From contig CM022670.1 in NCBI GenBank assembly GCA_012295275.1, forward strand, positions 10,427,083-10,477,082: DNA of 50,000 bases, in the 5' to 3' direction. The translations under genes and the position numbers were made by a program. The notes under the pieces were generated by a model. The model made no database searches, was not told the DNA's origin, and was given only the letters and a program-made list of their open reading frames with translations. Shown here piece after piece: positions 1 to 10,080 of this stretch (position 1 is the stretch's first letter; every line of letters begins with the position of its first letter). The DNA comes from Chrysomallon squamiferum (taxonomy: Eukaryota; Mollusca; Gastropoda; Neomphalida; Peltospiridae).

Positions 1-150
1 CGATACAGTAATATTATTTTACATCACAGGATCTTGTTCTTGGTGTTGCATTATGATTTTATTTTACATAAATGTTCACAATCTTAGTGTTACATTACGA
101 TATAGTAGTATTATTTTACACAACTTAACACATTTTATTTATGGTTTCCA
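1..150. repeat. Degenerate tandem repeat, about 45-49 bp unit, cut by window edge
   Basis: Three diverged copies share TATTTTACA near the start and GTGTTRCATTAYGAT near the end (about 13-57, 60-101, then a partial copy from about 108). CGATAYAGTA occurs at 1 and 98. The array probably continues to the left of the window. No coding frame; no recognised family. Confidence 0.55.
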
Positions 151-640
151 GGTGAATAATAACGTATATCTTTTGTCTAACTAATTATTCCGTTGTGTAA
201 TGCTGAAAGTCTCAGTATTATACATTTACATTTTATTCTAAAAGATGACTAATGACTCGAAAATGTATTCGTTTTAGTTTTAATTGAGGGTGATAAAAAA
301 AATATTTATTGAACTGTGTTTTCAAAAACATTTTAAGTGTAATATACCTTCTGTCATATGTTTTTTTTTTCTAATGTATAATGAAAAAAAAAAAAAAAAA
401 CACGTTGGTGTGTATACAAAGTAATGTATGGCACTTTACTTAGTAACTAAGTGATATGACTATATTTTCAGTAAATACAAGTACTTAGATATATTTATGT
501 TTTAAATAATTCATTTAGCCTTCGATCTGCAGACAGTATTAATAAACGAAAGAGTAAATTAACTGAACACATTTTAATGTTAATGGTCGTTAAGTATTAA
601 AAATATAATTTGTATAGTTCCGTCGTATGCTAGAGATTAG
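151..640. other. AT-rich unique sequence
   Basis: Short T and A runs lie near 361-371 and 384-400. I see no gene, splice-site pair or repeat unit here. Confidence 0.6.
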
Positions 641-732
641 AAGTGAAGGGATGTTTTGAGTGTATTTTTTCTACTGATATAATATCCTGGGTGGAACGGG
701 AGTTAAACAATAGAACCATTCTGAAGCAAATG

Positions 733-870
733 ATTACTACTACTACTACTACTACTACTACTCTACTACTTCTACTACTACTACTACTACTACTACTATT
801 GTTAATACATTTACTACTATTGTTATTACTACAATTATTACTACTGCTACTACTACTATTATTATAAATG
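733..870. repeat. (TAC)n/(CTA)n trinucleotide tract
   Basis: Interrupted TAC repeats mixed with TTG and TTA triplets. Overlapping open frames on both strands read poly-Thr, poly-Leu, poly-Ser or poly-Asn and are products of the repeat, not genes. Confidence 0.95.
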
Positions 871-1015
871 TTCATAAACGATCGGACTGATTTCTTACAA
901 ATTAATTATTTTAATTTAATATTAGCATAAAAAAAGAAACTGTGTCTAGTAACGAAATTAATAACACAGTTAAAGATTTCTAAAAACTAGCTAATAAAAT
1001 TACTTTTTCTATTTT

Positions 1016-1064
1016 TACTACTTCTACTATTACTACTGCTACTACTAATACTACTATTACTAAA

Positions 1065-1136
<72 letters not shown>

Positions 1137-1138
1137 CA
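1016..1138. repeat. (ACT)n followed by (ATT)n
   Basis: Imperfect ACT triplets to about 1065, a purer (CTA)n block to 1102, then (TTA)n to 1136. Compound microsatellite of the type found throughout the window. Confidence 0.95.
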
Positions 1139-1319
1139 TATGGCCACAGATATATAAATTACTGTTATAATTATAAATATACAAATAAGCTAATGATTAT
1201 CTACTTTACATGTCCCGTGCGTTATTTTTTTTTTTTTACTCCAGTATTATTAAATGATATAAAATAATATTTTCAACAAAGATATCTAGAGAAAATCCTC
1301 ACACACACAAAAACACAAA

Positions 1320-1320
<1 letters not shown>

Positions 1321-1393
<73 letters not shown>
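1321..1393. repeat. Uninterrupted poly(A), 73 nt
   Basis: Longest pure homopolymer in the window, preceded by ACACAAAAACACAAAC and followed by GAAAGAAGAG. It could be an expanded retroposon tail, but no element body can be recognised upstream. The length may be inaccurate in an assembly. Confidence 0.95.
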
Positions 1394-1395
<2 letters not shown>

Positions 1396-1646
1396 AAGAA
1401 GAGAAACAAGGCAATAAAATTCACCAGACATCCATCTCGAGCGCCTTAATTAAATAAACTAATAAAGTACGTAGATATATATATACATCTGTATGTATGT
1501 GTTATTTATTAATTCGCGTTCAGTATTATTATGTTCCATCCGAGAAATTACGAAAGTATTGGTATGATCTAGCTAAATTAATTAGCCTGGTTTTATGTGC
1601 AGGCTTTAATCTGCGAAATAACTGAATGGGCCTGTTTTAGATGAAA
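1394..1646. other. Unique sequence, nothing recognised
   Basis: AT-rich unique stretch with a short (TA)n near 1474. No frame, splice pair or repeat recognised. Confidence 0.5.
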
Positions 1647-1647
1647 A

Positions 1648-2050
1648 TGTTGTTGTTGTTGTTGTTGTTGCTGTTATTATTATTTTTATTATTATTGTTG
1701 TTGTTCTTGTTGTCGTTATTGCTCTTGTCGTTATTGTTGTTTTGTTGTTACTGTTACTGTGGTTTGCTGTAGATGTTTTTAATATTATCATCATGATTAC
1801 TGATGCTGTTTTTCTCATTATTATTATTATGGTTATAATAATTTTATTATTGTTGTTGTTGTTATTGCTCTTGTTGTTGTTATCATCATTATTATTATTA
1901 TCGTTGTTGTTGTTCTTGATGATGATCCTGCTGTCGTTATTATCATCGCTATACGTTCATTCATTCATCATTTATCATTCATCAGTGCCACTGTCATCAT
2001 CATAATCATCATCATTATCATCATTATTATTATCATCATCACTCATACTC
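1648..2050. repeat. Compound (GTT/ATT/ATC)n, about 400 bp
   Basis: Grades from GTT-rich through GTT/ATT to ATC/ATT triplets. The whole tract is purine-poor on the plus strand. Open frames inside it are poly-Leu or poly-Thr shadows. Confidence 0.95.
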
Positions 2051-2144
2051 TCTGCATTATTCATTTATCAGTTTACTTATTGCCTCAAATCATGTTTAGA
2101 ATTTTAAGAAATGAAACTGATTTACTTCAATTAAAAATATATGT

Positions 2145-2146
2145 AA

Positions 2147-2186
<40 letters not shown>

Positions 2187-2368
2187 AAAAATAAAAATAA
2201 TAATAATAATAAAAAAAGAAGAAAAAAACAACAACAACATAACAATCCACGCACATACAAACAGACAGAAAAAAAAAGAAAGAAAATAATAAAAAAAAAC
2301 ACATATTTAAATTACTCTTCTGTTGCACTTAAGGGAATAAAATTTTAAAAAAGAAAACAACTAAAAAA

Positions 2369-2400
<32 letters not shown>
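2145..2400. repeat. (AAAT)n, (AAT)n and A-rich tract ending in A25
   Basis: (AAAT)n runs to about 2185, (AAT)n to about 2212, then A-rich sequence, with a pure A-run at 2376-2400 stopping sharply at CCCCG. A poly(A) tail of a minor retroposed fragment is possible but no body is visible. Confidence 0.9.
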
Positions 2401-2596
2401 CCCCGAAGAATGTTTTTTAAATATATTTAAGATCTCAGTTCTGGTAAGGTCTTGACGTAGTTAAAGTGAGTGGGAGTTAGACACTGTCGTAGATCTACAG
2501 CTAAAGCTTAGACACGGAAACAATTTAGAAAATGCTGATGTAAGATGTGACGCAGACGAGAATGTGATACGATAGACAGTTGTTGATGAGTGTCAT

Positions 2597-2598
<2 letters not shown>
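2401..2598. other. Unique stretch between repeats
   Basis: About 200 bp of complex sequence without an open frame, splice pair or motif group that I can defend. Confidence 0.5.
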
Positions 2599-2599
<1 letters not shown>

Positions 2600-2651
<52 letters not shown>

Positions 2652-2674
2652 ATATATATATATATATATATATT
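2600..2674. repeat. (CT)25 joined to (TA)11
   Basis: Pure CT repeat to 2650 followed by TA repeat to 2673. The same compound structure occurs in the opposite orientation near 20.7 kb, where (TA)n leads into (GA)n. The polypyrimidine mirror repeat could form H-DNA. Confidence 0.97.
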
Positions 2675-2865
2675 AGTTTGCGACCGATCTGTTTTAACAA
2701 ACAAACAAACAAATAAATTAATAAATTAATTTAAAAAAAAAATACTGCTGCTACTACTACTACCGCAAAAATTACTTGTGCTACCATTAGCTTTAATACT
2801 GCTACTAACAACAACAACTGCAACAACAAAAGTTAAATAAGATGTCGGCTTACCTCAGCAGTAGC

Positions 2866-2918
2866 TACGTCAAGTGACGCATGATTATTATTACGTCAGC
2901 TGATTGTTATAACGTCAT
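2866..2918. promoter_or_regulatory. Cluster of CRE half-sites
   Basis: Four TGACG/CGTCA motifs lie within 53 bp: TACGTCA at 2866, TGACGC at 2875, TTACGTCA at 2891 and AACGTCAT at 2911. bZIP factors of the CREB/ATF family bind this motif. Just upstream, on the minus strand, CTGAG|GTAAGC (near 2848-2857) would be a good 5' splice site, but no exon is evident. Regulatory role is inferred from motif density only. Confidence 0.3.
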
Positions 2919-3013
2919 ATATAGAAACAAATTACAGCTGCTTGACAGAAACTATGACATTTTTGAAACATTAACAGATGGCATGAATTTGCTTGAATAT
3001 GAATGTAAGTTTT

Positions 3014-3045
3014 ATTTATATATATATATATATTTGTTTGTTTGT

Positions 3046-3080
<35 letters not shown>

Positions 3081-3083
3081 TTA
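3014..3083. repeat. (TA)n-(TTTG)n-(TTTA)n compound microsatellite
   Basis: Three successive simple repeats. The open frame across it reads Tyr-Ile and Leu-Phe-Ile repeats and is not a gene. Confidence 0.95.
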
Positions 3084-3612
3084 TAACATAACAACTCAAA
3101 TAATGACAACGCTAAGATATTTACTCTTACATCAACTATTTATTTTATTTTTCAATAAGCTGTGCAATAAACTGTTATTATTACTGTTATTATTGTAATT
3201 ATTACAAAAATAGGAAAACTTTACAAGGTAAATATTATATAGTATGATGAGTTTGTGAAGGTAGCTATAAACTTCATTTTTAGTCAGTAATAGATGCATA
3301 TTGAATAGTCAGGAACGTATATACACTCCAATATAATTTACTTATTCATTTGTTAATTTATTTTATTTTTACTTTTTTTTGTATTAAGATACTGTTGATA
3401 GTAACAATCTCTTACATTAAAACTTGTTAAGGAATCGTTGTTAATGATTAATTTATTTTATTTTATATAAAGATTTATCTTTTATCTTTTATAATCATTA
3501 ATACTAAGTGTAAGTTGAGACTTAGCTGAACAAAATTATATCAAGTAATTCTCCATTTTAGACGGGCATGTTACATGATTTACAACTTAAGTAATACTGT
3601 TATTTCTAGGAG
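3084..3612. other. AT-rich unique sequence
   Basis: No gene or structured repeat recognised. Short ATT blocks occur near 3175-3200. Confidence 0.55.
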
Positions 3613-3613
3613 T

Positions 3614-3700
3614 TTTCTTTTTTCTTTTTCTTTCCTTCTTTCTTTCTTTCTTTCTTTCTTTTTCTTTCTTTCTTTCTTTTTTTTTCTTCTTCTTCTTTTT
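3614..3700. repeat. (TTTC)n pyrimidine tract
   Basis: Imperfect TTTC repeat turning into TTC repeats, all pyrimidine on the plus strand. It ends at the GCCGGATATAAATCT motif of the next feature. Confidence 0.95.
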
Positions 3701-3720
3701 GCCGGATATAAATCTTTGTT
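3701..3720 (+). mobile_element. 3' end motif of an interspersed repeat, copy 1
   Basis: GCCGGATATAAATCTTTGTT followed by (GTT)n matches a second copy at 4671, which reads CAGGATATAAATCTCTGTTG, also followed by (GTT)n and a TACTGTTG-type block. Two copies of a conserved 3' end each running into the same triplet repeat suggest a non-autonomous retroposon with a GTT tail. The body of this copy has been overrun by microsatellite. Confidence 0.45.
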
Positions 3721-3853
3721 GTTGTTTTTGTTGTTGTTGTTACTATTGCTGTCAATATTATTATTGCATTCTTTTTTATTATTGTTGTTATAATAATAAT
3801 AATAATTTACTATTATTATGATTATGTTTATGATTATTATAATTATAATTATA

Positions 3854-3910
<57 letters not shown>

Positions 3911-3925
3911 GTTGTTGTTATAAAA
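3717..3925. repeat. (GTT)n/(ATT)n compound, with (ATT)n at 3852-3910
   Basis: Long ATT block flanked by GTT triplets. Long frames on both strands read poly-Ile, poly-Asn or poly-Tyr and are artefacts of the repeat. Confidence 0.95.
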
Positions 3926-3929
3926 CACA

Positions 3930-4016
3930 GTGGTATCTCTCTTGTACGGACACGCGTGTGTCCGAACAAAAGTGCCCCTATACTGCAGGTGTCCTCTCAT
4001 CAGAGGGACAAAAATC
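3930..4016 (+). repeat. GTGTCC-motif repeat unit 1
   Basis: Contains a near-palindrome GGACACGCGTGTGTCC (3948-3963) and the string AAAAGTGCCCC...CAGGTGTCCTCTCATCAGAGGGAC. This aligns with two further units at about 4483 and 4563. The family is unrecognised. It is probably part of the same interspersed element as the GGATATAAATCT 3' end. Confidence 0.45.
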
Positions 4017-4241
4017 ACAGACAATTGTTTTGAATATATTTACAATCTTTATTCATATCCATCACACACTACTAGTCACAACAAACATAAATTTTGTGGC
4101 CAAGCTTTGCCTCAGCAAGAATGAAGGTTTTTTCGTCTGAAATACAGTTGCAAGTACATCGAGTTCACATGATGGGATGTAAATAAAACCTATTTTGCAA
4201 GTCTAGAAACTCATAATAAGCGTAAGACATATTTATGCTTT

Positions 4242-4261
4242 AAAAAAAAAAAAAAAAAAAA
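4242..4261. repeat. Poly(A), about 20 nt
   Basis: Pure A-run between two blocks of complex sequence. It could be a tail of the unit upstream or simple expansion. Confidence 0.9.
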
Positions 4262-4480
4262 ATGTAAAACAGAGTTCCGATCTGTGCCAACCGCACCATT
4301 TTTTGACCTCAAAAGTCCTCTAAATCTTGGTGTCTAATGAAACATTAATATGCATGGAATGACGTTTAACGTTGGAATTATGAAAAATAACGCACCAAGT
4401 TGTTTGAAGTCGCACGGTTTATTCTGGAGAAAACGAATCCAAATCGTCATAACTGCCCACTTTGGTAGTGGAATGGTAAT
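4262..4480. other. Complex sequence between GTGTCC units
   Basis: Non-repetitive block flanked by related repeat units and so possibly the internal part of the same element. It includes the palindromic AACGTTTAACGTT-like text near 4362-4374. A short open frame (4350-4541) resembles no family I know. Confidence 0.35.
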
Positions 4481-4482
4481 TA

Positions 4483-4735
4483 AAAAGTGCTGTCCGCGTC
4501 CGAGTTCAGCAGGTGTCCGCAGATCTAAGGGACGTAGCTAATGAAAAAACAATCGGGACTCGTAAAAGTGTCCGTATTACGTAGGTGGCCGGTCATCTCG
4601 GGGGCCGCTAAAAACAGGTAACTCTGTGTGTGTATGTATATACATACACATACTTTTTTTATTTGTTTTGCAGGATATAAATCTCTGTTGTTGTTGTTGT
4701 TACTGTTGTTGTTGCTGCCATCGGTTTTATTATCA
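4483..4735 (+). mobile_element. Two GTGTCC units plus GGATATAAATCT-(GTT)n 3' end
   Basis: Units start with AAAAGTG at about 4483 and 4563, 80 bp apart, each carrying a GTCC...GGTGTCC or GGTGGCC...CATCTNNGGG pattern. After a short (GT)/(TA) block the conserved end CAGGATATAAATCTCTGTTG lies at 4671, followed by (GTT)n to about 4718. The layout resembles a SINE or other non-autonomous element with an 80-bp internal duplication. No coding capacity. Family not identified. Confidence 0.45.
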
Positions 4736-4767
4736 TCTTCAGTGAGACCGCAACCAGTCATCTGAAT

Positions 4768-4776
4768 GAAAAAAAA

Positions 4777-4808
<32 letters not shown>

Positions 4809-4820
4809 AAAAAAAAAAAA
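4768..4820. repeat. Poly(A) with one G interruption
   Basis: About 27 and 24 adenines separated by a single G. It follows the GTT-tailed element by about 50 bp. Confidence 0.95.
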
Positions 4821-5245
4821 GTAGAATAATTTTAAAAATTACGGAGAAAGAAATATGAAAAAAAAAAAAGAAAAGAAAAAGAATTCCATAATATTTAAAA
4901 CATGATTATACACCAGTCTACAATTTCACTATCGTCATATTACTAAGTTGGAGTATAAAGTACTTAGAACGCGAATACCCACTCGCCAGACATCTTCAAG
5001 GAAATGACCTTGCATCTAATTGTTTTTGTAGCAGACATCATCATTGATTAGGACTGCAGCTAGTAAATACCGTAATTACTTCTATTAGCGTCATTAAAAA
5101 CCTTTGATCCTGCCCCAAGTGATTCTACAAAGAAAATAGAACATTAAATATATACTGCTACATATATTTTTTTTAGGATATGTAATTGTGAGTATATTTA
5201 TATGATTGCAGGATAACTATTAAATAATGTGTATAAGTGGGTGCG
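4821..5245. other. Unique AT-rich sequence
   Basis: No supported gene, hairpin or tandem unit. Confidence 0.5.
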
Positions 5246-5248
5246 TGC

Positions 5249-5259
5249 GTATGTATATG

Positions 5260-5293
<34 letters not shown>

Positions 5294-5299
5294 TGTATG
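5249..5299. repeat. (GTAT)n
   Basis: Pure GTAT repeat. It borders a SINE-like insert that is followed by a much longer GTAT tract from 5525, as if the insert landed inside one tetranucleotide array. Confidence 0.95.
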
Positions 5300-5371
5300 C
5301 ATTTTAGGATTTGCATATTCTCTTTCTTATGTACGTCTGAATAAAATCTGCACACAGATAATATCTGGGAA

Positions 5372-5515
5372 CGCACTGGCGCAGGAGGACAAAGTCCAAA
5401 TCCACTCAGATGCCGCTGACGAGACTCTAAAGTTTGGCACCCACTCGCCCGCACTCCGAAGGCGGGCGATGTTACCGTTAGGCCATGAAGACAACCCAGT
5501 ACTGAGTGTAAGTGG
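5372..5515 (-). mobile_element. tRNA-derived SINE remnant, minus strand
   Basis: On the minus strand the text TGGCCTAACGG (plus 5475-5485) is a perfect tRNA A-box (TRGYNNARYGG). It is followed by CGCCCGC...GCGGGCG (plus 5446-5469), a seven-base stem in the position of an anticodon arm. The B-box position has decayed to GGGTGCCAAACT. The downstream body runs into TTGGACTTTGTCCTCCTGCG. This order (pol III A-box, anticodon-like stem, unrelated body) is typical of tRNA-derived SINEs. A functional tRNA is excluded by the missing acceptor stem and T-arm. Confidence 0.55.
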
Positions 5516-5523
5516 TTCAAAGT

Positions 5524-5727
5524 TGTATGTAAGTATGTATGTATGTATGTATGTATGTATGTATGTATGTATGTATGTATGTATGTATGTATGTATGTAT
5601 GTATGTATGTATGTATGTATGTATGTATGTATGTATGCATGTATGTATTTACGTGTATATGTGCGTATGTGTGTGTATAAATGTATGTTCGTGTGTGTAT
5701 ATGTGTATGTGCATGTATGTATGATTG

Positions 5728-5758
<31 letters not shown>

Positions 5759-5930
5759 CATGCACGTATGTATGTATGTATCTACGTACATATGTACGTA
5801 TAAATTTATATTCGTGTGTGTGTGTGCGTGTGTGTGTTATGTGTTTGTGTGTATGAATGTATGCATGAGTGAAACCATAAATGTATGTCCTAGTGTTGTA
5901 TATTTGTGTGCACGTATGGATGAATACTAA
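5524..5930. repeat. Long (GTAT)n with variant GT/TA blocks
   Basis: Nearly pure GTAT to about 5645, then degenerate GTAT/GTGT, a (TA)n block at 5730-5758, and GTGTGC variants. The Cys-Met-Tyr-Val and His-Thr-Tyr-Ile open frames through it are artefacts of a tetranucleotide repeat, which is open in all frames. Confidence 0.95.
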
Positions 5931-5967
5931 TTTCAGTTTCAATGATATTATAAATATAATAATAAGG

Positions 5968-6019
<52 letters not shown>
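5968..6019. repeat. (AAT)n
   Basis: Pure AAT repeat followed by purine-rich AAGAAGGAGG sequence. Confidence 0.96.
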
Positions 6020-6024
<5 letters not shown>

Positions 6025-6855
6025 GAAATGAAGAAGGAGGAAATTAAGAAAGCAAAAAACAAAAGAAGAAAATAACACTAAAATTAAAAATCAATAGAAG
6101 AATCAAAGAAATAATTTAATTTGAAAAAAAAAAAAAAAAAAAAACCTGAGAAAAATGAAAGTCAAAGTAAGAAAAACTTTTTTCGAGTACTGAAAACCAC
6201 TTCAACTAATTCAGCATGAAACAATTAGTGACAAAAAAACATTTCAGGTAATTATCATCAGAACTATTGAACCATCTTAAGAAGATCGTACAAAAACAAA
6301 ACAAGAAGAACGATTTGAAAATTTGATAGCAATGTTATCCCCCAAAAAATCCAAACAACAACAACAATAAAAAAAAAAAAAAAAAAATAAAAATAAAAAT
6401 AAATAAATAAAATCTGTGATTTTATGCATAGACTCTTTAAAGGGACTAATAATGTAATTTTAAAGATATTGTCTGCTGATAAAAATGCATTAAATACATT
6501 GATTTGTTGTTTGTTTGTCAAATTTTCGAACTGTGATATGGAGATACCCAAGCTGGCTTGTAGAATTTCGCCATTTTCCATTACTCCGACAGCTTCTGGG
6601 GAAAACAAAAACAGAAAAAAGAAAGAAAGAAACCTCCAACAAATGACGTAACCGAAGCAAAACTATTAAAATCGTTTAATGGGTCTTTTATACTTGACAC
6701 TGGTAGACAGTGAAGCAATGAGTTGTTATCTAATTTCACCTACTTACAGCCACCAATTTATTATTTCTCTATCATTTATGATTCATGCTGCACTAACTAG
6801 TATCCATAAAATATGATTTAGCTGACCTTGAGTTTTTGTGTATATAATTTTTATA
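6020..6855. other. A-rich and unique sequence
   Basis: Holds A-runs near 6124-6144 and 6369-6387. The stretch 6420-6650 is more complex and has an open frame on each strand, but neither resembles a known protein nor has convincing splice sites. Confidence 0.5.
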
Positions 6856-6858
6856 AAT

Positions 6859-6904
6859 TGTGTGTGTGTGCGTGCGTGTGTGTGTGTGTGTGTGTGTGTG
6901 CGTG
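6859..6904. repeat. (GT)n
   Basis: Slightly interrupted GT repeat with potential for Z-DNA. Confidence 0.95.
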
Positions 6905-7064
6905 TGCCTAAATATATATATTTGATTATGGTTGTATTAGTTTAGAAATGTAATTCTGAAGGAACATACAAGAAACATAGATGATTTAAAATCTGCGAAT
7001 CTGTTTTAAATTTCTTATAAAGGCTAATGTAAAGATATGGTTATAGAAAGATTTATTCATTTAT

Positions 7065-7112
7065 TTGTTTGTTTGTTTGTTTTTGTTTGTTTGTTTGTTT
7101 GTTTGTTTGTTT
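7065..7112. repeat. (GTTT)n
   Basis: Two pure GTTT blocks separated by one extra T pair. Confidence 0.95.
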
Positions 7113-8290
7113 ATTTTTTGATTTTCATTTAGATTTATATTAGTATTTTCTTTTTAATAAACCTTTTTTTTTTCAAATAAACATTATCTACCTTTTTAAT
7201 TAGTAATAAATCATGTCATTTATAATTGATTGTATTAATGATCGATTATATGTTTGTGTTTTGCCGTATGATTACGAAATCACAATACCCAATATCAGTA
7301 ATAGAGTATGCATTAATATGGGGAATAAAACAAAATATTGATCATGAATATAATTATTTAAATATAAATATTTTATTCAAACATGAAATATTTTCATAAA
7401 GCTATATTATTATTTTAAAATCCTAGCACTCTATAATTCAGTGAATAGTTTAATTATAGTAATAATACTAACACTCACTGAACAAAATTCTAAATCCATA
7501 TTTGAAATTATAAACACATTGAATAAGGCATAATAGTACTAAAATTATTAAAAAACAGAGTAAATAGATACATTCTATAATTTTATATTATGTGATATTC
7601 AGTTACTTTAGATCTTCATTTTAAATATTCTGATCGAATTTTGTAAAATATCAGATCCATATTTACTTCTTGCGAAGAAGTTTTCTTTGTAAAAATCATT
7701 AACTGTCTACAACAGTTAACAAGTTGTCCTATGACAGTCTACTTGAACTTAATAAAAACAAAAATTAAATTTCAAAGTTGTAAATTGGTCTGCAAAATGA
7801 GTTCTTCACCCCGTTAATTCTACTCGCGTTGTAATTGACATTTTCGATTTTCGTTCCCAGACACTGTCGATAAAATAAAAGAAATAATAATTGGTTTAGT
7901 AATTTTATACTTATTGGATAAACGATAATTGCAATTAAAATGACAGTGTGCATAAAACTGAAAACACGATGGAAGAAAGTTGACATTTGCCTAACAGTTT
8001 TTGTTTTGAGTGTGGGCGTGTTTACTGTTATGTTTGGGAGAATTGTTTTAAAAGGGTGAGTGAAAGGAGATGAAAGAAAACATATTGCTGTGGCTTCGCC
8101 TGGGGAAAAACATAAAAATTAAATTTGAAACAAAGTAAATATAATTAATTAACTTTGACAGCTTAAGGTGAAGTGAAAACTTCGTTTAAAAAAAAAATAT
8201 ATATATATATATATAATAACACTTTTCCAAGCTAACAGTACAAAGCTTTTTTTCATCATTTTTTTTTTTTTAAATTATCATATAGTTTTT
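7113..8290. other. AT-rich unique sequence, about 1.2 kb
   Basis: Longest stretch with few simple repeats. The part 7740-8110 is more complex, but I find no splice pair, conserved motif group or protein family. A short (TA)n lies near 8198-8214. Confidence 0.55.
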
Positions 8291-8292
8291 GT

Positions 8293-8332
8293 CATTATTT
8301 TATCATTATTATTATTATTATTAATATCATCA

Positions 8333-8365
<33 letters not shown>
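8293..8365. repeat. (ATT)n with ATC interruptions
   Basis: Trinucleotide tract with ATC units in the middle, same style as the compound arrays elsewhere. Confidence 0.95.
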
Positions 8366-8366
<1 letters not shown>

Positions 8367-8589
8367 ATACCATTTTTTCAGTTATATTTTTCTTAAACAG
8401 ACAAACCATGTAACTACATTCACCATTAATTCATTTTATCTCATTCACCGATCCATCTATCCACCCATCCATCATTCCATTCCATCTAATCTATTTATAG
8501 TCACAATCAACCCCCATTAAAGGGAGAAAAAAAAATATCAAATTTATAAAAGTAAACAAAATTAATGCGATAACGTAAATCAGTCGATA

Positions 8590-10080
8590 ATGTATTGATT
8601 AACCCAACTGAAGCATACATCCACACAGCTCATTTGTGTTTAATACAGACCCAGTTCGTTCACGTTCTGAAATACGTTCTCCGTCGGATCGCTTGGTACA
8701 GTCCATTTGCAAAAAAGTTAAGCTTGTCTCTCTTCAGACAGAAAAATAGAAACCAATTATACCTCTTTGGTCAGACAGAAACCAGTTTTATTGATTACAA
8801 TTACCATCTGAACTAGTTGATAAAATCCAGACCAAGCTTTTTCATGCAGCTAAAAAAATAAATGTACTTTCACATGATCAGTGAAAAATACAAAAAAAAA
8901 AAAAAAAAAAAAAAAACCCAAAGAGCTAGTGTATTTAAAGGAAACATAGAGACAGTCCATTTGTTTGATAAGAATAGTGACACAAACTGTTATCTTAGTG
9001 AAAAGGCAAGCACGTCTTACTTACTTTAGTAAAATAATATTAAAACACTTTTCAGAGTGTAAGACTACAAACAGTGTGAATGTTTGTGAAAGTGAGACCA
9101 AATTGAGACCAAAGTCATCTTTTGGTAAAAACACAAATCAGACTTTCAGCTTGGTAAAATAAATGCAAAACTGTTCTCTTGGTAAAACATGATCCAAGCT
9201 TTTAACGTTGTAAAATTCAGACAACACTGCATATCGGTAAACTCAAAACCAGTAAACGTTAACTTTGTCAAATGTGCGAGTTCATGTGTTAAATACAAAC
9301 CTAGTCAGTAGAAACACAGACATAGTCTGTTCACACATTTTAAATACAACCATGTGTTGAATACAAACCTAGTCAGTAGAAACACAGACATACTCTGTTC
9401 ACACATTTTAAATACAACCATGTGTTATTTAACTTTGTAAACGTACCTGTTTTGTTCACATGACTGAACAGAGCCTATTCATATGCTTTGAAAACAGAGT
9501 AAATTCAGACTTTGTAAAACACAAATCTAGCGCATTCACTTAATAAAAATAGAGAAAAAGTCTCTCCATTTGGGAAAAAAAAATGTCCTAATGACATCAC
9601 TGAATACAGCCTGTTCATGTGTTACATAAAGAACTAATCAGATTACTTTGTAAACATGCAGATCTAATTTCTGAATATAGCCTATTCATGTTTTAAATTA
9701 GTCAGTTTACGAGGTAAAAAAACTAAAAAAATAAAGACCAATCCAGGATAAAGCCTATTGTGTGTTATATACAAACCTAATGAGTTAACTTGGTAAAAAT
9801 ACAGACCAATCCTGGATAAAGCCTATTGTGTGTTACATACAAACCTAATGAGTTAACTTGGTAAAAACACAGACCGGTCTGGCTCACGATACTGATTTAC
9901 TGAACACATTCTTGCACGTGATAGATACAGACTAACCAGTTTACTTGATGAAAATACAGACCAATCCTGATGACTGAATACAGACTGTTCATGTGATCCA
10001 CACAGAACAAACTAGTTTTACTTGCTAAAAATACAGACCTCTCTGGCTCATGTGTTAGAATACCTCATTTGATTTTGTAG
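8590..10080. repeat. Ancient degenerate minisatellite, 68-bp period, about 1.5 kb
   Basis: Recurring phrases are ACAGACC/ACAAACC, TTGGTAAAA, CATGTGTTAAATACAAAC and TGGCTCATGTG. Two regions keep an exact 68-bp period: CATGTGTT at 9283, 9351 and 9419, and GACC at 9736, 9804 and 9872. Later units drift (GACC next at 9959 and 10036). Between 9120 and 9240 the phrase GGTAAAA recurs every 26-29 bp, so a shorter sub-unit probably underlies the 68-bp unit. An A25 run (8892-8916) interrupts it. No open frame spans the array, so it is not a coding repeat. Confidence 0.8.

Noticed and set aside
1321-1393. Processed pseudogene with a 73-nt tail
   Set aside because: The sequence upstream is AT-rich triplet repeat with no mRNA-like content and no target-site duplication that I can see.
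3580-4033. 129-codon minus frame with poly-Ile and Lys/Arg-rich end
   Set aside because: It consists of (ATT)n, (GTT)n and (TTTC)n translated, with overlapping poly-Asn and poly-Tyr frames in the same place.
5372-5515. A functional tRNA gene on the minus strand
   Set aside because: The A-box and a stem are present, but the T-arm and acceptor stem are missing and the anticodon loop has the wrong size.
5173-5930. Open frames of up to 233 codons with Cys-Met-Tyr-Val or His-Thr-Tyr-Ile repeats
   Set aside because: They translate a GTAT repeat, which is open in every frame on both strands and changes length freely. The SINE insert merely joins two repeat blocks.
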